This document shows, piece after piece, positions 34,859 to 44,906 of a DNA stretch of 64,000 bases; within the stretch, counting starts at the first letter, position 1, and each line of letters begins with the position of its first letter. Both the position numbers and the translations under genes were made by a program. Below the pieces are notes generated by a model. It saw only the letters and a program-made list of their open reading frames with translations, had not been told where the DNA came from and did not search any database. Location of the stretch: contig CAWCWN010000004.1 in assembly GCA_963799245.1 (NCBI GenBank), positions 372,001 through 436,000 on the forward strand. Reading direction: 5' to 3'. The stretch comes from CAWCWN01 sp963799245. GTDB lineage: Bacteria > Chloroflexota > Ktedonobacteria > Ktedonobacterales > Ktedonobacteraceae.

Positions 34859-37225
34859 CTAACTGCCACCCACACTCGGCGAGGGATAGGGCGTTGCCGG
34901 CGAAGAGGGCTGCGGAGTCGGAGGGGCGGAGGTAGGTGTAATGCCAGAACCACCGGGGCCCTGGGTAGGAGGTGTAGCTGAGCCGCCAGGTCCGCTCGTC
35001 GGCGTTGCCGTCCCCTGCACGCCAGGCGCATTCACAATGATGGATATTGCATTCGGATCCGTGGGAAGAGTCGCGCTATTGTTGCCATTGAGCGTAATCG
35101 TAACGTGACCAACGCCTGGTTGACTCTGCAGGTAAGCGATAGTGTCCTTCGTACTCATCCCTTTGATATGCTGAAGCAGTTGGGCCTTTTGCGCGTCGGA
35201 AAACTGATAGACCCAGATGCCCTCGGCTTTTACAAACAGGCTGAGATTCCCCTGGGGATCCGTTTGCGTGCTCGTCACTCTTGTTGCGACGTTCCCTTGC
35301 AGGGTATAGCCAGAACCCAGCTCCTGCGTGGCCCTGGTCTTGAGCAGATCAGTGACGATCGCTTGCGCCGCGCCCTGATCATATACCTCGCCCGTACATG
35401 TCGCGCTGACCGTTGCTGTGACCGAGGTGGCTTTTGCTCCCGTGGGTTGATTGGAGGTGACCTTCACCGAGCAGGCGGGCGTGGCCACAAATGCTTCGTT
35501 GGCGTGCTTCATACCATTTAATGCGGCCAGGGAGCTCTGCAGCAGCGGCTGTTTGAGAGGATTTGCCGCGCCATCGATATCACCCTGCTGCACAGCCGTG
35601 TAATGCTGCGGGTCCTGTCCACCGCTGAAGGAGCCGTTGCTCACGAACACCGAACCGGAGCCACAGCACTGCATTAGGCTGAAATCGCCGGAAGGGATAT
35701 TCCCTCGTGAGCCGCCGGTCAGCGCGGTAGCCGCGACAGAGGCACGCCCATAGCCAACCGCCGGGCTACCCGCTGGAATAACTACGGGGCCATTGTTCTC
35801 AACCGACACGCCGCTGGCATCCGTAAACACAGTTTGAGCCCTGACTGAATATGCAGTTCCATTGCCGTTATAAAATGTCAGCGTCCCCGTTGCCTGCACC
35901 GCCGGGGTATCTACGACGCCGGTTGCGGGCACGGTTTTTGACTGCGGGGGAGGGGTACTTGTCAGTTGTCGCACCTGCACCTGGCGCCTTGCTCTATCCG
36001 GGGCGGCGGAAGTTATGCCGCTGAGCACATACGTATTCAGCTCGTCAACGCTCCTGGGTGTGATGGTGACGGTCGCCACGGGCGAGCCTCCGCTGGCTAT
36101 GTTGCTGAAGAAGTTGTGCACAGGGGTCGGCAGGGCGCCGGGCGCGGCATAGGCTACGGTGGCAAACAGGACCAGTAAAGCGAGCAACAAGAGAAACAGC
36201 AAGCCCCATCTTCCCCGGCTGCTGCCGCTGCGACCTCTGCCGGCGGCGGTCACGCCCGGCGGATTCCCGCCCACGACGGGAAGTTTAGCAGTAACCCTGC
36301 TGCGCGCTGCCACAGCTGTCGCTCCCGCCACAGGGACAACGACGCTGGGTGTCTTGGCGGAGTTGCGACGCTTTATGCCGCCAGGAGGTACAAGCGTAGG
36401 TGTATCGTCTTCTTCGTGTGGAGCGGCCGCATTGCGCTTACGCGCGGGCAGCGTGATAATATCGCCGCCGGGCTCTGGCTCTTGGACGGGCGAAGAAGGC
36501 TCGGCTGCGTTAGCCTGGCGGTCCAGGGAAGCCGGGGACGGCGTATCTTCGAGCTCCTGAGGGGCCTCGGGAGCAGTCACCTCCTCGCCTTGCGACGGGG
36601 CCGCCAGCTGCGCGCCTTCTTCAGCGGGTTGCTGGAGAGCCGCATCATCGCCAGGTAGCGCCGCCGCCCCCAGCCCGGCAGCAGCGCCCATAGCGGCAGC
36701 GCTACCTGGCTGCACATCTCTCTCTGCCGCTTGCGACTCCCCTTGCTCGCCGTCAGGGGGTATGGGCGCAGGTTTCTGCTCTCCCGCCTCGTTCACAGGG
36801 ATTGCGGGATTGAGTGGCGGCGCCGGGCGGCGATTAAAGGGCCAGCGGCCGCCATTCCTGTCGGATCTAGGGGCCTCTCTTACGTCACGCAGTGATCTGC
36901 CATAGCTTTCTAACGAAGTAAAGTATGTGAAACGACGCTGGCGAGCCAGTTCGGCGGGATACGAACCCGGGGGAGCAATGATGACAAGCCTGGCCCGCAG
37001 TTTGCCGCGCATATGCTTTAAACCATCAAAATCCACGGGCCGATGAAATGCTTTATTCTGCTCGGGTAAGACAATAGCTATCTGCTCACGGCCAAGCTTC
37101 TCCTGAGTCAAAATGGCGGCCTGTACACTCTCCCTCTCATCATTGGGAGCAACATAGACTATGCCAATGCTTGCACTACGGGGATCATTGGCGCCCATAA
37201 GATCCGAGCCGTTTCCCTGTCTCAT
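34859..37225 (-). CDS. Large single-span protein with baseplate-J-like extracellular domain
   Basis: About 788 residues. The N-terminus (about 1-125) is a compact alpha/beta domain (IGIVYVAPNDERESVQAAIL, EQIAIVLPEQNK, ARLVIIAPPG) that may bind a ligand. A long disordered Pro/Ala/Glu-rich region (about 130-335) precedes one membrane helix (about 340-365). The exterior has a beta-rich domain (ATGTLTFYNGNGTAYSV, VVIPAGSPAVGYG, GGSRGNIPSGDFSL) like the baseplate-J/gp47 fold, then an alpha/beta part with possible disulphide Cys, and a Thr/Pro/Gly-rich low-complexity C-terminus. The ATG at 37225 has AAGAGGA 8 nt upstream; 37243 is an alternative. It resembles large surface proteins known in Chloroflexota; function is unknown. 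Confidence 0.75.
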   Translation of the reverse strand: MRQGNGSDLMGANDPRSASIGIVYVAPNDERESVQAAILTQEKLGREQIAIVLPEQNKAFHRPVDFDGLKHMRGKLRARLVIIAPPGSYPAELARQRRFTYFTSLESYGRSLRDVREAPRSDRNGGRWPFNRRPAPPLNPAIPVNEAGEQKPAPIPPDGEQGESQAAERDVQPGSAAAMGAAAGLGAAALPGDDAALQQPAEEGAQLAAPSQGEEVTAPEAPQELEDTPSPASLDRQANAAEPSSPVQEPEPGGDIITLPARKRNAAAPHEEDDTPTLVPPGGIKRRNSAKTPSVVVPVAGATAVAARSRVTAKLPVVGGNPPGVTAAGRGRSGSSRGRWGLLFLLLLALLVLFATVAYAAPGALPTPVHNFFSNIASGGSPVATVTITPRSVDELNTYVLSGITSAAPDRARRQVQVRQLTSTPPPQSKTVPATGVVDTPAVQATGTLTFYNGNGTAYSVRAQTVFTDASGVSVENNGPVVIPAGSPAVGYGRASVAATALTGGSRGNIPSGDFSLMQCCGSGSVFVSNGSFSGGQDPQHYTAVQQGDIDGAANPLKQPLLQSSLAALNGMKHANEAFVATPACSVKVTSNQPTGAKATSVTATVSATCTGEVYDQGAAQAIVTDLLKTRATQELGSGYTLQGNVATRVTSTQTDPQGNLSLFVKAEGIWVYQFSDAQKAQLLQHIKGMSTKDTIAYLQSQPGVGHVTITLNGNNSATLPTDPNAISIIVNAPGVQGTATPTSGPGGSATPPTQGPGGSGITPTSAPPTPQPSSPATPYPSPSVGGS

Positions 37226-37622
37226 TAATGTATTCCTCTTCATCCCTTAGAGTTGCAATTTCTCGCAGCCTTGCTGCTGTCATTTTACACTATATTTTAG
37301 AATCCTTAAAGGGATTTAGGTTGCTTTCTTTCTCTTAGCAATAGAACATAAAAACTAGTACCTCTTGCTGTAAGAACTTTTCCTGCTGCAATACCTTCTT
37401 TTCGGCAGGCAGCTGCCAGAACGTAGCTCGCCTGCATTATCGCATATGTTGAGAACACCATGTATGAGTCAGCTGGAAGCCATAAAGCGAGGGTGCAGGG
37501 AGCGCATGCCGGGCTGCGGGGGACAGCGCGCCAGTTCAAAAAATGCGGGACGACTCATGGCGTAAGACGCGAAGAGGGGGAAATCACCCTGGGCGATATC
37601 CCCCTTTTGTGCCGGGTAAGCT
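37226..37622. other. Non-coding gap between pckA and the baseplate-J-like gene
   Basis: About 380 nt. A hairpin lies at 37576-37604 close to the pckA stop. The rest shows an A/T-rich part near 37260-37370 that could hold the promoter of the minus-strand gene starting at 37225, but no confident -35/-10 pair was found. Confidence 0.4.
37576..37604. terminator. Terminator-like hairpin after pckA
   Basis: GGGGG (37576-37580) pairs with CCCCC (37600-37604), with further pairing of ATC/GAT and CCC/GGG inside. TTTTG follows on the plus strand. It lies 19 nt after the pckA stop on the minus strand. Confidence 0.4.
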
Positions 37623-39206
37623 TTAACGCGGCCCGGCTTTACGTATTTCATCATTGGGCAGCGAGAACTGCTCGAAATTCTTTTTAAAGCGGGCGGCCAG
37701 GTCCCTGGCGCTGCGATCATATGCCTCCTTATCCGTCCAGGTATTGCGAGGGATGAGCAGTTCGGCGGGTACATCCGGGCAGGAAGTCGGCGAATGCAGG
37801 CCAAAGAACGGATCGGTTGATATCTGGGCGTTATCCAGAGCTCCGCTGATTGCCGCGCGCACCATAGCGCGGGTATAGTTGATGTTGATGCGCTCACCGA
37901 CACCATATGGTCCACCGGTCCAGCCCGTATTGATCAGGTAGCAGCGAACCTTGTACTTTTCAATGCGCTCCCGCAATAGATCTGCGTACTCTCCCGGTTG
38001 CAGCGGCAAGAAGGCAGCTCCAAAGCACGAACTAAATGTAGCTTCAGGAGTAGTTACACCCTTCTCGGTGCCTGCCAGCTTGCTGGTATATCCTGAAAGG
38101 AAATAGTACATGGACTGCTCCGGGGTCAGGATCGAAATGGGGGGCATCACGCCAAAGGAGTCCGCCGATAGGAAAATGACCGCCCTGGGTTGGCCGCCCA
38201 TGCCCGCCTCAACCACGTTGTCTATAAAGTCAACCGGATAGGCCACGCGCGTATTCTCGGTGAGAGAGTCGTTGGCGTAGTCCGGTTCGCGGGTATCGTG
38301 GTGCAGCACGACATTTTCATAGACCGCGCCAAAGCGAATGGCGTTCCAGATTTGCGGCTCATACTTCTGGGAAAGGTTGATACATTTAGCGTAGCAGCCC
38401 CCCTCAAAGTTGAACACCCCATTTTCACCCCAGCCATGCTCATCGTCACCGATCAGGTGGCGGCCTGGATCAGCCGAAAGGCTTGTCTTGCCGGTGCCAG
38501 AGAGGCCAAAGAAGAGCGCGACATCATTATCCAACCCAATGTTGGCCGAACAATGCATTGGCAGCACACCTTCGGCGGGCAGAAGATAGTTGAGGATGGT
38601 GAAGACCGACTTCTTCATCTCACCAGCATACTGCGTGCCGGCAATCAAAACGAGATGCTCCTCAAAGTCAATAATGACCGCGGTCTGGGAGCGCGTTCCG
38701 TGCAGGCGCGGATCGGTATGGAAGTTTGGCACGCACAGGATGGTAAAGCCGGGACGGCTAAGGTTTGCAGCGGCCACAGTAGTGCGCAGGAACAACTGAC
38801 GCGCAAACAGGTTATGCCAGGCCAGTTCGGTAATGACCTGAACGGGGATGCGATACTTGGGGTCAGCGCCGGCGGCTGCGTCAAGCACATAGACATCGCG
38901 CCCCTGCAGATACGCGGCAAGGCTGCCGCGCACAGCCTCAAATTTCTCACGCGACATGGGCTGATTGATATCGCCCCACCAGATCTTCGGCGCGTACCCT
39001 TCATTTGAGACAATGAACTTATCTTTAGGAGAACGCCCTGTGTGTACCCCTGTAGTGGCAGCAAAAGCGCCATTCGCCGCCAGTTCGCCCTCTTTTCGAG
39101 CCAGGGCATGCTCAACTAAAACGGCCGGTGCAAGATTCGAGTAAATGTTGGCGAGATTTACCAGCCCGTAGCCTTCAAGGGCTTTGCGACTCATCGTGAT
39201 CGTCAT
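37623..39206 (-). CDS. pckA: Phosphoenolpyruvate carboxykinase (ATP)
   Basis: 527 residues, normal length. It converts oxaloacetate and ATP to phosphoenolpyruvate for gluconeogenesis. Motifs: TGVHTGRSPKDKFIV (substrate Arg), AGTQYAGEMKKSVF (Lys at the active site), LPMHCSANIG (metal His), the P-loop FFGLSGTGKTSLSADP (kinase-1a), IGDDEHGWGENGVFNFEGGCYAK (kinase-2), ENTRVAYP and GWTGGPYGVGERI. All key residues are present. It is preceded by a possible promoter about 90 nt upstream and appears to be alone in its transcript. Confidence 0.97.
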   Translation of the reverse strand: MTITMSRKALEGYGLVNLANIYSNLAPAVLVEHALARKEGELAANGAFAATTGVHTGRSPKDKFIVSNEGYAPKIWWGDINQPMSREKFEAVRGSLAAYLQGRDVYVLDAAAGADPKYRIPVQVITELAWHNLFARQLFLRTTVAAANLSRPGFTILCVPNFHTDPRLHGTRSQTAVIIDFEEHLVLIAGTQYAGEMKKSVFTILNYLLPAEGVLPMHCSANIGLDNDVALFFGLSGTGKTSLSADPGRHLIGDDEHGWGENGVFNFEGGCYAKCINLSQKYEPQIWNAIRFGAVYENVVLHHDTREPDYANDSLTENTRVAYPVDFIDNVVEAGMGGQPRAVIFLSADSFGVMPPISILTPEQSMYYFLSGYTSKLAGTEKGVTTPEATFSSCFGAAFLPLQPGEYADLLRERIEKYKVRCYLINTGWTGGPYGVGERININYTRAMVRAAISGALDNAQISTDPFFGLHSPTSCPDVPAELLIPRNTWTDKEAYDRSARDLAARFKKNFEQFSLPNDEIRKAGPR

Positions 39207-39512
39207 AAATATTTCTCCTTTAGAGTCTCTTCATTGAGGCTCGCGAGCAAGTATGTGTAATAGTACATGACACCTCTACGTAGTTATCCTTCCCCAAGTA
39301 TACATTACTATCACTGGACCTAACAAACGTTAGTCTTACAACATCATGCAGGCTCAAGCCTCCATCTTACGAGTATCGCCGGCTGCTGTCGCATCTCCAT
39401 CACAAAATCGGCCCGTAATATCACAGAAGGTTCTCAGCGGGCATACGCCAGAAACATTTCAGCAGGGCCCGCTCAGGCGGACGTAGAAAGGGGTAGGACA
39501 TTTGTCTGGCAA
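39207..39512. other. Non-coding gap between murD and pckA
   Basis: 306 nt. It contains the candidate pckA promoter at 39297-39326. Nothing else is clear. Confidence 0.4.
39297..39326 (-). promoter_or_regulatory. Candidate pckA promoter
   Basis: On the minus strand: TTGTTA, 18 nt, TATACT, about 90 nt upstream of the pckA ATG. The -35 is two mismatches from consensus. Confidence 0.42.
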
Positions 39513-40886
39513 CTAGCACGCAGCAGCTTCCTCAAGAGCGCGTACATACGCCACAAAACGATCGCCGCGTTCAAATTCATTGAGGAACATGCCAAAGCTG
39601 GTGAAGCCGGGGGAAAAGAGCAGGACGTCACCCGGCCGCGTCAATGCTTGCGCCGTAGCGAGGGCGGGAATCAGGTCGTCAAAGACGCCGCGCACGGGAT
39701 CAGCGACGCCCAGCCTCGCGACTTGCGTACGCAGGGCCGCTAATAGTTCGTCGGTGCCGCTGCCAGCTAGTAAAACAACGTCGCGACAGCGGCTCACTAT
39801 TGCCGCCGGCCAATCCTCCAGAGGCAATCGTTTGCTGTTACCGCCCGCAACGAGTACAATTGGACCCGCAAAGGCCTCAACAGCCACCTGGCCGGCGATA
39901 GGTGTCGTGCTGGTAGTGTCATTGATGTAGCGCACAGCATGCAGGGTGGCTACTTCGGCCAGGCGATGAGCCACCCCGCGAAATTCTCGCACAACCCTGG
40001 CTATATCTTCGTCGGAGATGCCCAGAATACGCGCCGCGGTTGTCGCCAGCAGAACATTCTCACGATTATGCTTACCCACAAGGGGCGAGTCGGTGAAGGA
40101 AAAAGGCTGGAGCGCGGAAGAGTTTCTGCGGAAGCTGCCCCCGCGCTCTACACTGCTATACCAGACCTGTGCCTGCGCCTCGGCGCCGAAGCGGCGCGTC
40201 CAGGGGTTGTCGTAGTTAAATAGGGCAATATCGCCGGGATGCTGGTGACGAAAAATATTGGCCTTGGCCGCGGCATATTCCTCCATACCGGCGTATGAAT
40301 TGAGATGGTCAGGATAGATGTTCGTCATTACGGCCAGGGCGGGACTACGTTTATGCGGGCCCAGTCCCTCGAGTTGCCAGCTTGATAATTCAAGCACGAC
40401 CAGCGTCTCAGGTGTAATCTGAGGCAAAAGGGAGAGCGTCTCGACCCCGGCCACATTCCCGCCTAAAACGGTGGGACGGCCACTGGCACGCAGGATATGA
40501 TAAATGAGAGTGCTCGTCGTTGTTTTGCCGCGCGTGCCGGTTATACCAATGATGCGGGCCGGGCAGGCGAGAAAGAAAAGGGCGATCTCCATTTCAATGC
40601 TGGCGCCGTTGGCGCTTGCCAGGCTCAGGTAGGGGTTGCTCAGGGATATGCCCGGATTGCGAATAACCATCTCGGCCCAGAGAAAGTCTTCATCGCGGTG
40701 TTCGCCCAGTACAAATTCTATCGGCAGACCGGCCAGCGCATGCACGCTCGGGGCCAGGATTTCTGGCGTCTTCAAATCGGTTACACGCACAAGCGCGCCC
40801 TGCTGTACAGCATAGCGCGTGGCGGCCATCCCTGATCCCTGTAATCCCAGGCCCATTACAAGGACACGCTTACCCCGCAGGTTCAT
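39513..40886 (-). CDS. murD: UDP-N-acetylmuramoylalanine-D-glutamate ligase
   Basis: 457 residues. It adds D-glutamate to UDP-MurNAc-L-alanine in peptidoglycan synthesis. The N-terminal Rossmann-like domain has VLVMGLGLQGSGMAATRY; the central ATPase domain has IGITGTRGKTTT, NPGIS, ELSSWQLEGL, NIYPDHLN and the Lys in EYAAAKANIF; the C-terminal ligase domain has GKHNRENV, RLAEV, INDTTSTTP, GGNSK and LFSPGFTSFGMF. The replacement of the usual NDSKATN by NDTTSTTP and of GGxDK by GGNSK is a family variation worth noting. It stands alone rather than in a dcw/mur cluster. Confidence 0.9.
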   Translation of the reverse strand: MNLRGKRVLVMGLGLQGSGMAATRYAVQQGALVRVTDLKTPEILAPSVHALAGLPIEFVLGEHRDEDFLWAEMVIRNPGISLSNPYLSLASANGASIEMEIALFFLACPARIIGITGTRGKTTTSTLIYHILRASGRPTVLGGNVAGVETLSLLPQITPETLVVLELSSWQLEGLGPHKRSPALAVMTNIYPDHLNSYAGMEEYAAAKANIFRHQHPGDIALFNYDNPWTRRFGAEAQAQVWYSSVERGGSFRRNSSALQPFSFTDSPLVGKHNRENVLLATTAARILGISDEDIARVVREFRGVAHRLAEVATLHAVRYINDTTSTTPIAGQVAVEAFAGPIVLVAGGNSKRLPLEDWPAAIVSRCRDVVLLAGSGTDELLAALRTQVARLGVADPVRGVFDDLIPALATAQALTRPGDVLLFSPGFTSFGMFLNEFERGDRFVAYVRALEEAAAC

Positions 40887-41050
40887 GCGATTTTACCTCT
40901 CTTTTGCAGTTCAGCAGTAGTAGCGGATGTTTCGCTGCCATGATAACAGAAACAACGCACTTGCACAAATCGTGCTGATGCCTTTCACGGCCAGGCTGGG
41001 AAGTGCACGCCTGGCTCGTACGCCCTAGAGGAGGTGACCTGTAGCAGGGC

Positions 41051-41079
41051 TTGGGTCTTTGCTCAAGGTATGTTACAAT
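41051..41079 (+). promoter_or_regulatory. Candidate promoter of the PAS/GAF kinase operon
   Basis: TTGGGT, 17 nt, TACAAT, about 75 nt upstream of the kinase ATG at 41153. A GGAGGTGA-like sequence at 41030-41037 lies upstream of it and is probably coincidental. Confidence 0.5.
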
Positions 41080-41152
41080 ATGATTTACAAAGGTCATCTT
41101 TAACAGTCCCTGGCCTTGCGTACCCGGCGGGTATCTAGAAATCTAAGGACAC

Positions 41153-44002
41153 ATGGAGCCAGAGCTAACAGCGCCCCTTGATCGGATTCTCGGGCAGATG
41201 GCGGTAGGAGTTGCGCTCCTCGATTGTAGCAACCTGTGCCTGCAGTATGTCAATCCCTATATGCTATCGCTCCTCGATCAGTCGCGACGCGATCAGAATA
41301 TCATCGGGCGTCGCCTGGAGGATCTTATTCCCAAAGAAATGTATCGGCGGCTGCTGCCCTACCTCCAGCAGGTTTTCGCAAGTGGGCAGCGTATGAGCTG
41401 GTCCGATATCCCTTTCGAGGGTTTTTTGTCGACGCGCGGGCGCACGTACTGGCGGATCTCCGTCGAGCGCACCGCCCATCCCCGCCCCGCGGCAGATGCT
41501 GCTGGGCGGGCTTTAGAAGAGAAGCTGCTCATCACGGTTGAAGATGTCACCGGGCTCGCTCGCTCACGCCTTTACGTGGATGCCATTCATTCAATCTCTA
41601 CAGCTATCGTAGGTCCTTTTGCTCTGCCCCAGGTGCTTAACCATATTCTCCAGGCCGTCCAGGACATGGTCGGATCAACGCGCTGCGCCATCCTCTTAAT
41701 CGATTTCTCGATTTCAGGGGCATCCGCCGGCGCCGTACGCTACCCAGGAGAGCTGGCCAGCCAGTATGCCGACGCCCTTACCGGGCCCGATATTCCGCCG
41801 ACGGTCACCATAGCGGCGCAGAAAGGCGTCCATCTGCGTTCGCAGGACTGGCACCCACAATTGAGCGAACAGCTGCTGCTGGGCCACATCGTGCGCGATC
41901 GCCGCACGCTTGTAATTACCGATACCAGTACCATCCCCGAGATGAAGCTGCCGCTGCTAGATGATAACGGTGTACCACGGCGGCCGAGCTCTGTATTATG
42001 CATTCCCATTTTCGAGCCCGGCATTGCGGGGCAGGGCGATGATCAGCGTGGACCAGGTCGGCACGTGCTCTCCACAGCAGCGGCGACCAGGGCGGTGCTC
42101 GGTACGATTGAAGTGTACCATCGACGCGCGCGCGGCTTTCCCGCCGAAGAGGTAGAACTACTGGAGCAATTCGCGCAGCAGGCCGGCCTCGCCATTCAAA
42201 ACGCTCGCCTCTTTTTACACATCGATCGTTTAGCGCGCGATGCCCGCCGCAACCTGCGCCAGCGCGAACATGTGATGCAGGCGATCCCTGACGGCGTCAT
42301 TATTTATGACTCACGCTGGCGCGTGGCTGACGCGAATGAAGCCATACGCAAACTGTTGGGATGGTCAAAAGATGTCATAGGCATGCATATTAGCGAGGCC
42401 TATACCGTCAGTGGGGCCGCATTGCCAAAGAAATTTGGCTCTAGCGTAGAGCATATTGAGGAGCTTGACCGCCTCGTCAAGGAGAGGAGCATCGATGAAT
42501 TTAAAATGATCGGGGCTGACGGCCAGGCCTATACCATACGCCGCTCTTTCGCGCCCATCCACGACGAAGTTGGCGATATCTTCGCCTCTGTGGTCGTCTA
42601 TCATGATGTGACTGAAGAGGCGGCAGCGCGCGAACGCATCGAGGCCGAGGTTATTCATCGCACCGCTCAGCTCGCGCAGCGCAATATGGCACTGCAGGTG
42701 GCAAAGGCTGCGCAAGACCTGACCAGTGCGCGCATGGAGCTCCTGTTGGAACGCTTACCCTCAGGTGTCATGCTCGTCGACGCCAGCGATCGCAGCATAA
42801 CCATCATCAATCGCCAGGCGACACAACTGCTGCGGCGCCTGGGCCTACCCCTTGAACGACTCGACAACCTTGATGTGGCAACCAGGCAGGCGCTTGGCAG
42901 CAACATTGAAGATGTACTGCGACTACCCGTGCTCTATAGCTCCTCGGGCTCTCCTATGGACTACAGCGAGCAGCCGCTGGCACTCGCCCTGGACAGAGGA
43001 GAGCCGAGCGAGGCCGAGCTGCACTCGCTGCAGGCCGATGGGCAAAGCATGTACCTGCTTGTCAGCGCAGCGCCATTGCGTGACCCTGATGGCTCGATCA
43101 GCAGCGCTGTCCTCGTCCTGCATGAAATTACAAGACTTAAGACGCTGGAGAGGGCGCGCGAAGATTTCTTTACGACAATGGCGCATGAACTTAAGACACC
43201 CCTCGCCAATATTCGAGCACACCTGAGCGCGCTGCAGGCCAGCGACCTCCACTGGTCAGCTGAAGAGCAGCTCGACTTCCTGGAGACCGCCGATGGGCAG
43301 GTCGAGCGTCTGGTGGGCATGATTAATCATTTCCTGGATGCTTCGCGTGTTGAAGCCGGGGCGCTGCGGCTTGAACTCGAAGCGGTCCTTCTTGGGGAGA
43401 TGCTCGAGGACCTGGAAGAGCGTTTGGAGGCGCTGATCGCCTCTTCCCGCCGTCAACTGGAGATCAGCATGCCGGCTTACGTCCCAGCGGTAGTGGCGGA
43501 TTACGAACTGATCATGAGCGTGCTCACGAACCTGTTAAGCAACGCCTTCACCTATGCTCCGGAAGGCGATACGGTGCGGCTCGAGGTAGAGGTTATCCGT
43601 CAAGGGGAGCATGACACTCCCAGCGGCGTCGAGTTGCGCGTCATCGACCACGGGCCGGGAATGTCGCAGCAACAGCAGGATGCGTTATTTACGCGTTTCA
43701 GCACCTTTGCTGCGATGAGCCGGCCCGCCAGCGATCGCCCGGGTCAGCCTTCCGCGGAGAGGCGCAAAAAGGGTGCGCGCTGGAGCCCGGGAACCGGCCT
43801 GGGTCTTTATATCAGCCGGGGCATCATTGAGGCGCATGGCAGCAAGCTCACCTTGCAAAGCCGTCCTGGAGAAGGTGCGGTATTCGCGTTTATACTATCG
43901 GTAGTAAATGCGAAGAAGACAGGGGGGCTTCCTTACCGACCGCCTGACCCACCCTCTGCGGGTACTCTGCCTGGGGCACCCTGCCTGGGAGACAGGGAAT
44001 AG
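41153..44002 (+). CDS. Multi-sensor histidine kinase (PAS-GAF-PAS-PAS-HisKA-HATPase)
   Basis: 949 residues with no membrane segments, so a cytoplasmic sensor. Order: a PAS domain (about 8-140, QMAVGVALLDCSNLCLQYVN), a GAF domain (about 150-360, TRCAILLIDF, SSVLCIPIFE, QFAQQAGLAIQNARLF), a second PAS (about 375-490, QAIPDGVIIYDSRWRVADAN), a coiled linker, a third PAS (about 525-665, LERLPSGVMLVDASDRSI), HisKA with phospho-acceptor His about 677 (MAHELKTPLANI) and HATPase (LLSNAFTYAPEGD, DHGPGMSQ, GTGLGLYISRGI). The stimulus is unknown; GAF and PAS suggest small molecules, light or redox. The tail of about 30 residues after the kinase is Pro-rich. The regulator gene follows after 62 nt. Confidence 0.9.
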   Translation: MEPELTAPLDRILGQMAVGVALLDCSNLCLQYVNPYMLSLLDQSRRDQNIIGRRLEDLIPKEMYRRLLPYLQQVFASGQRMSWSDIPFEGFLSTRGRTYWRISVERTAHPRPAADAAGRALEEKLLITVEDVTGLARSRLYVDAIHSISTAIVGPFALPQVLNHILQAVQDMVGSTRCAILLIDFSISGASAGAVRYPGELASQYADALTGPDIPPTVTIAAQKGVHLRSQDWHPQLSEQLLLGHIVRDRRTLVITDTSTIPEMKLPLLDDNGVPRRPSSVLCIPIFEPGIAGQGDDQRGPGRHVLSTAAATRAVLGTIEVYHRRARGFPAEEVELLEQFAQQAGLAIQNARLFLHIDRLARDARRNLRQREHVMQAIPDGVIIYDSRWRVADANEAIRKLLGWSKDVIGMHISEAYTVSGAALPKKFGSSVEHIEELDRLVKERSIDEFKMIGADGQAYTIRRSFAPIHDEVGDIFASVVVYHDVTEEAAARERIEAEVIHRTAQLAQRNMALQVAKAAQDLTSARMELLLERLPSGVMLVDASDRSITIINRQATQLLRRLGLPLERLDNLDVATRQALGSNIEDVLRLPVLYSSSGSPMDYSEQPLALALDRGEPSEAELHSLQADGQSMYLLVSAAPLRDPDGSISSAVLVLHEITRLKTLERAREDFFTTMAHELKTPLANIRAHLSALQASDLHWSAEEQLDFLETADGQVERLVGMINHFLDASRVEAGALRLELEAVLLGEMLEDLEERLEALIASSRRQLEISMPAYVPAVVADYELIMSVLTNLLSNAFTYAPEGDTVRLEVEVIRQGEHDTPSGVELRVIDHGPGMSQQQQDALFTRFSTFAAMSRPASDRPGQPSAERRKKGARWSPGTGLGLYISRGIIEAHGSKLTLQSRPGEGAVFAFILSVVNAKKTGGLPYRPPDPPSAGTLPGAPCLGDRE

Positions 44003-44064
44003 GAAATGAGGGAATAGGTAATAAGCGGCGTTGGCGCTCGCAATACCAAGGGGGAGAGGAAAGC

Positions 44065-44823
44065 ATGACAAGCTCAGCTACAGAAAAGAAAGTGCGTATC
44101 CTCTGTGTGGAAGATGACCCACAGATGCGAACATTTCTACATGCGCAATTAAAGGCGCGGAATTTTCAGGTGCAGACGGTCCGTGATGGGGCCCAGGCTA
44201 TTGACCTGGCCGCAATTTTCCAGCCGCAGCTCGTCCTGCTCGATCTCTCCCTGCCCTCGCTCGACGGCCTGACGTTTTTACGTCGTTTACGCGAATGGAG
44301 CAGCGCCCCGGTGATTGTGCTTTCGGCTCACGACGAAGAGCCGGTCAAGATTAAAGCCCTCGACCTGGGCGCCGACGACTATCTGACAAAGCCCTTTAGC
44401 CTCAACGAGCTGCTAGCGCGCGTGCGCGTCGCGCTGCGACGCGCCGAAGAGACTGCACGCCTGCGTAGTTCTGCCCTGAGCAGCAAGGCCCAGCATCCAC
44501 AATATCGCTATGGTGGAGAGCACGGTTTGCTGGTCGATTATGCCCACCGCATTGTACGCGCGGGAGGCACAGAGGTGCATTTGACTCCGACCGAGTATGA
44601 CCTGCTATGTGAGCTGACCCGCAACGCCGGCAAGGTGCTGACACATCGTGAGCTCCTGCAGAGGGTCTGGGGACCGGACTACAGCGGCGAAAATACCTAC
44701 CTGCGCACATTTGTGCGACACCTGAGGCGCAAACTGGAGCCAAATCCGGCCGAACCGCGCTTCCTGCGCAACGAGCTGGGTGTGGGATATTTTGTACCTC
44801 CCCCCGATGAGGTCAGCCTGTAA
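44065..44823 (+). CDS. OmpR/PhoB-family response regulator
   Basis: 252 residues. The receiver domain (about 9-125) has VEDD, phospho-acceptor Asp about 59 (LVLLDLSLPSLDG), VIVLSAHDEEP and LTKPFSLNELLARV. The winged-helix DNA-binding domain (about 155-250) has LTPTEYDLLCELTRNAGKVL, WGPDYSGENTYLRTFVRHLR and the end GVGYF. It lies 62 nt after the large kinase gene on the same strand and is its probable partner. The linker (about 130-150) is longer than in KdpE. Its targets are unknown. Confidence 0.92.
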   Translation: MTSSATEKKVRILCVEDDPQMRTFLHAQLKARNFQVQTVRDGAQAIDLAAIFQPQLVLLDLSLPSLDGLTFLRRLREWSSAPVIVLSAHDEEPVKIKALDLGADDYLTKPFSLNELLARVRVALRRAEETARLRSSALSSKAQHPQYRYGGEHGLLVDYAHRIVRAGGTEVHLTPTEYDLLCELTRNAGKVLTHRELLQRVWGPDYSGENTYLRTFVRHLRRKLEPNPAEPRFLRNELGVGYFVPPPDEVSL

Positions 44824-44906
44824 CCTCGATTTTACGGCTCTACACTCCTATTCACACTATTTTCACAGAGGACGCCATCAAATTCACGCCATAATCACCA
44901 GCTGCC

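Noticed and set aside
37306..37539. 77-codon open frame on the minus strand after the baseplate-J-like gene
   Set aside because: No ribosome site and no family-like pattern; it lies beside the pckA terminator hairpin.
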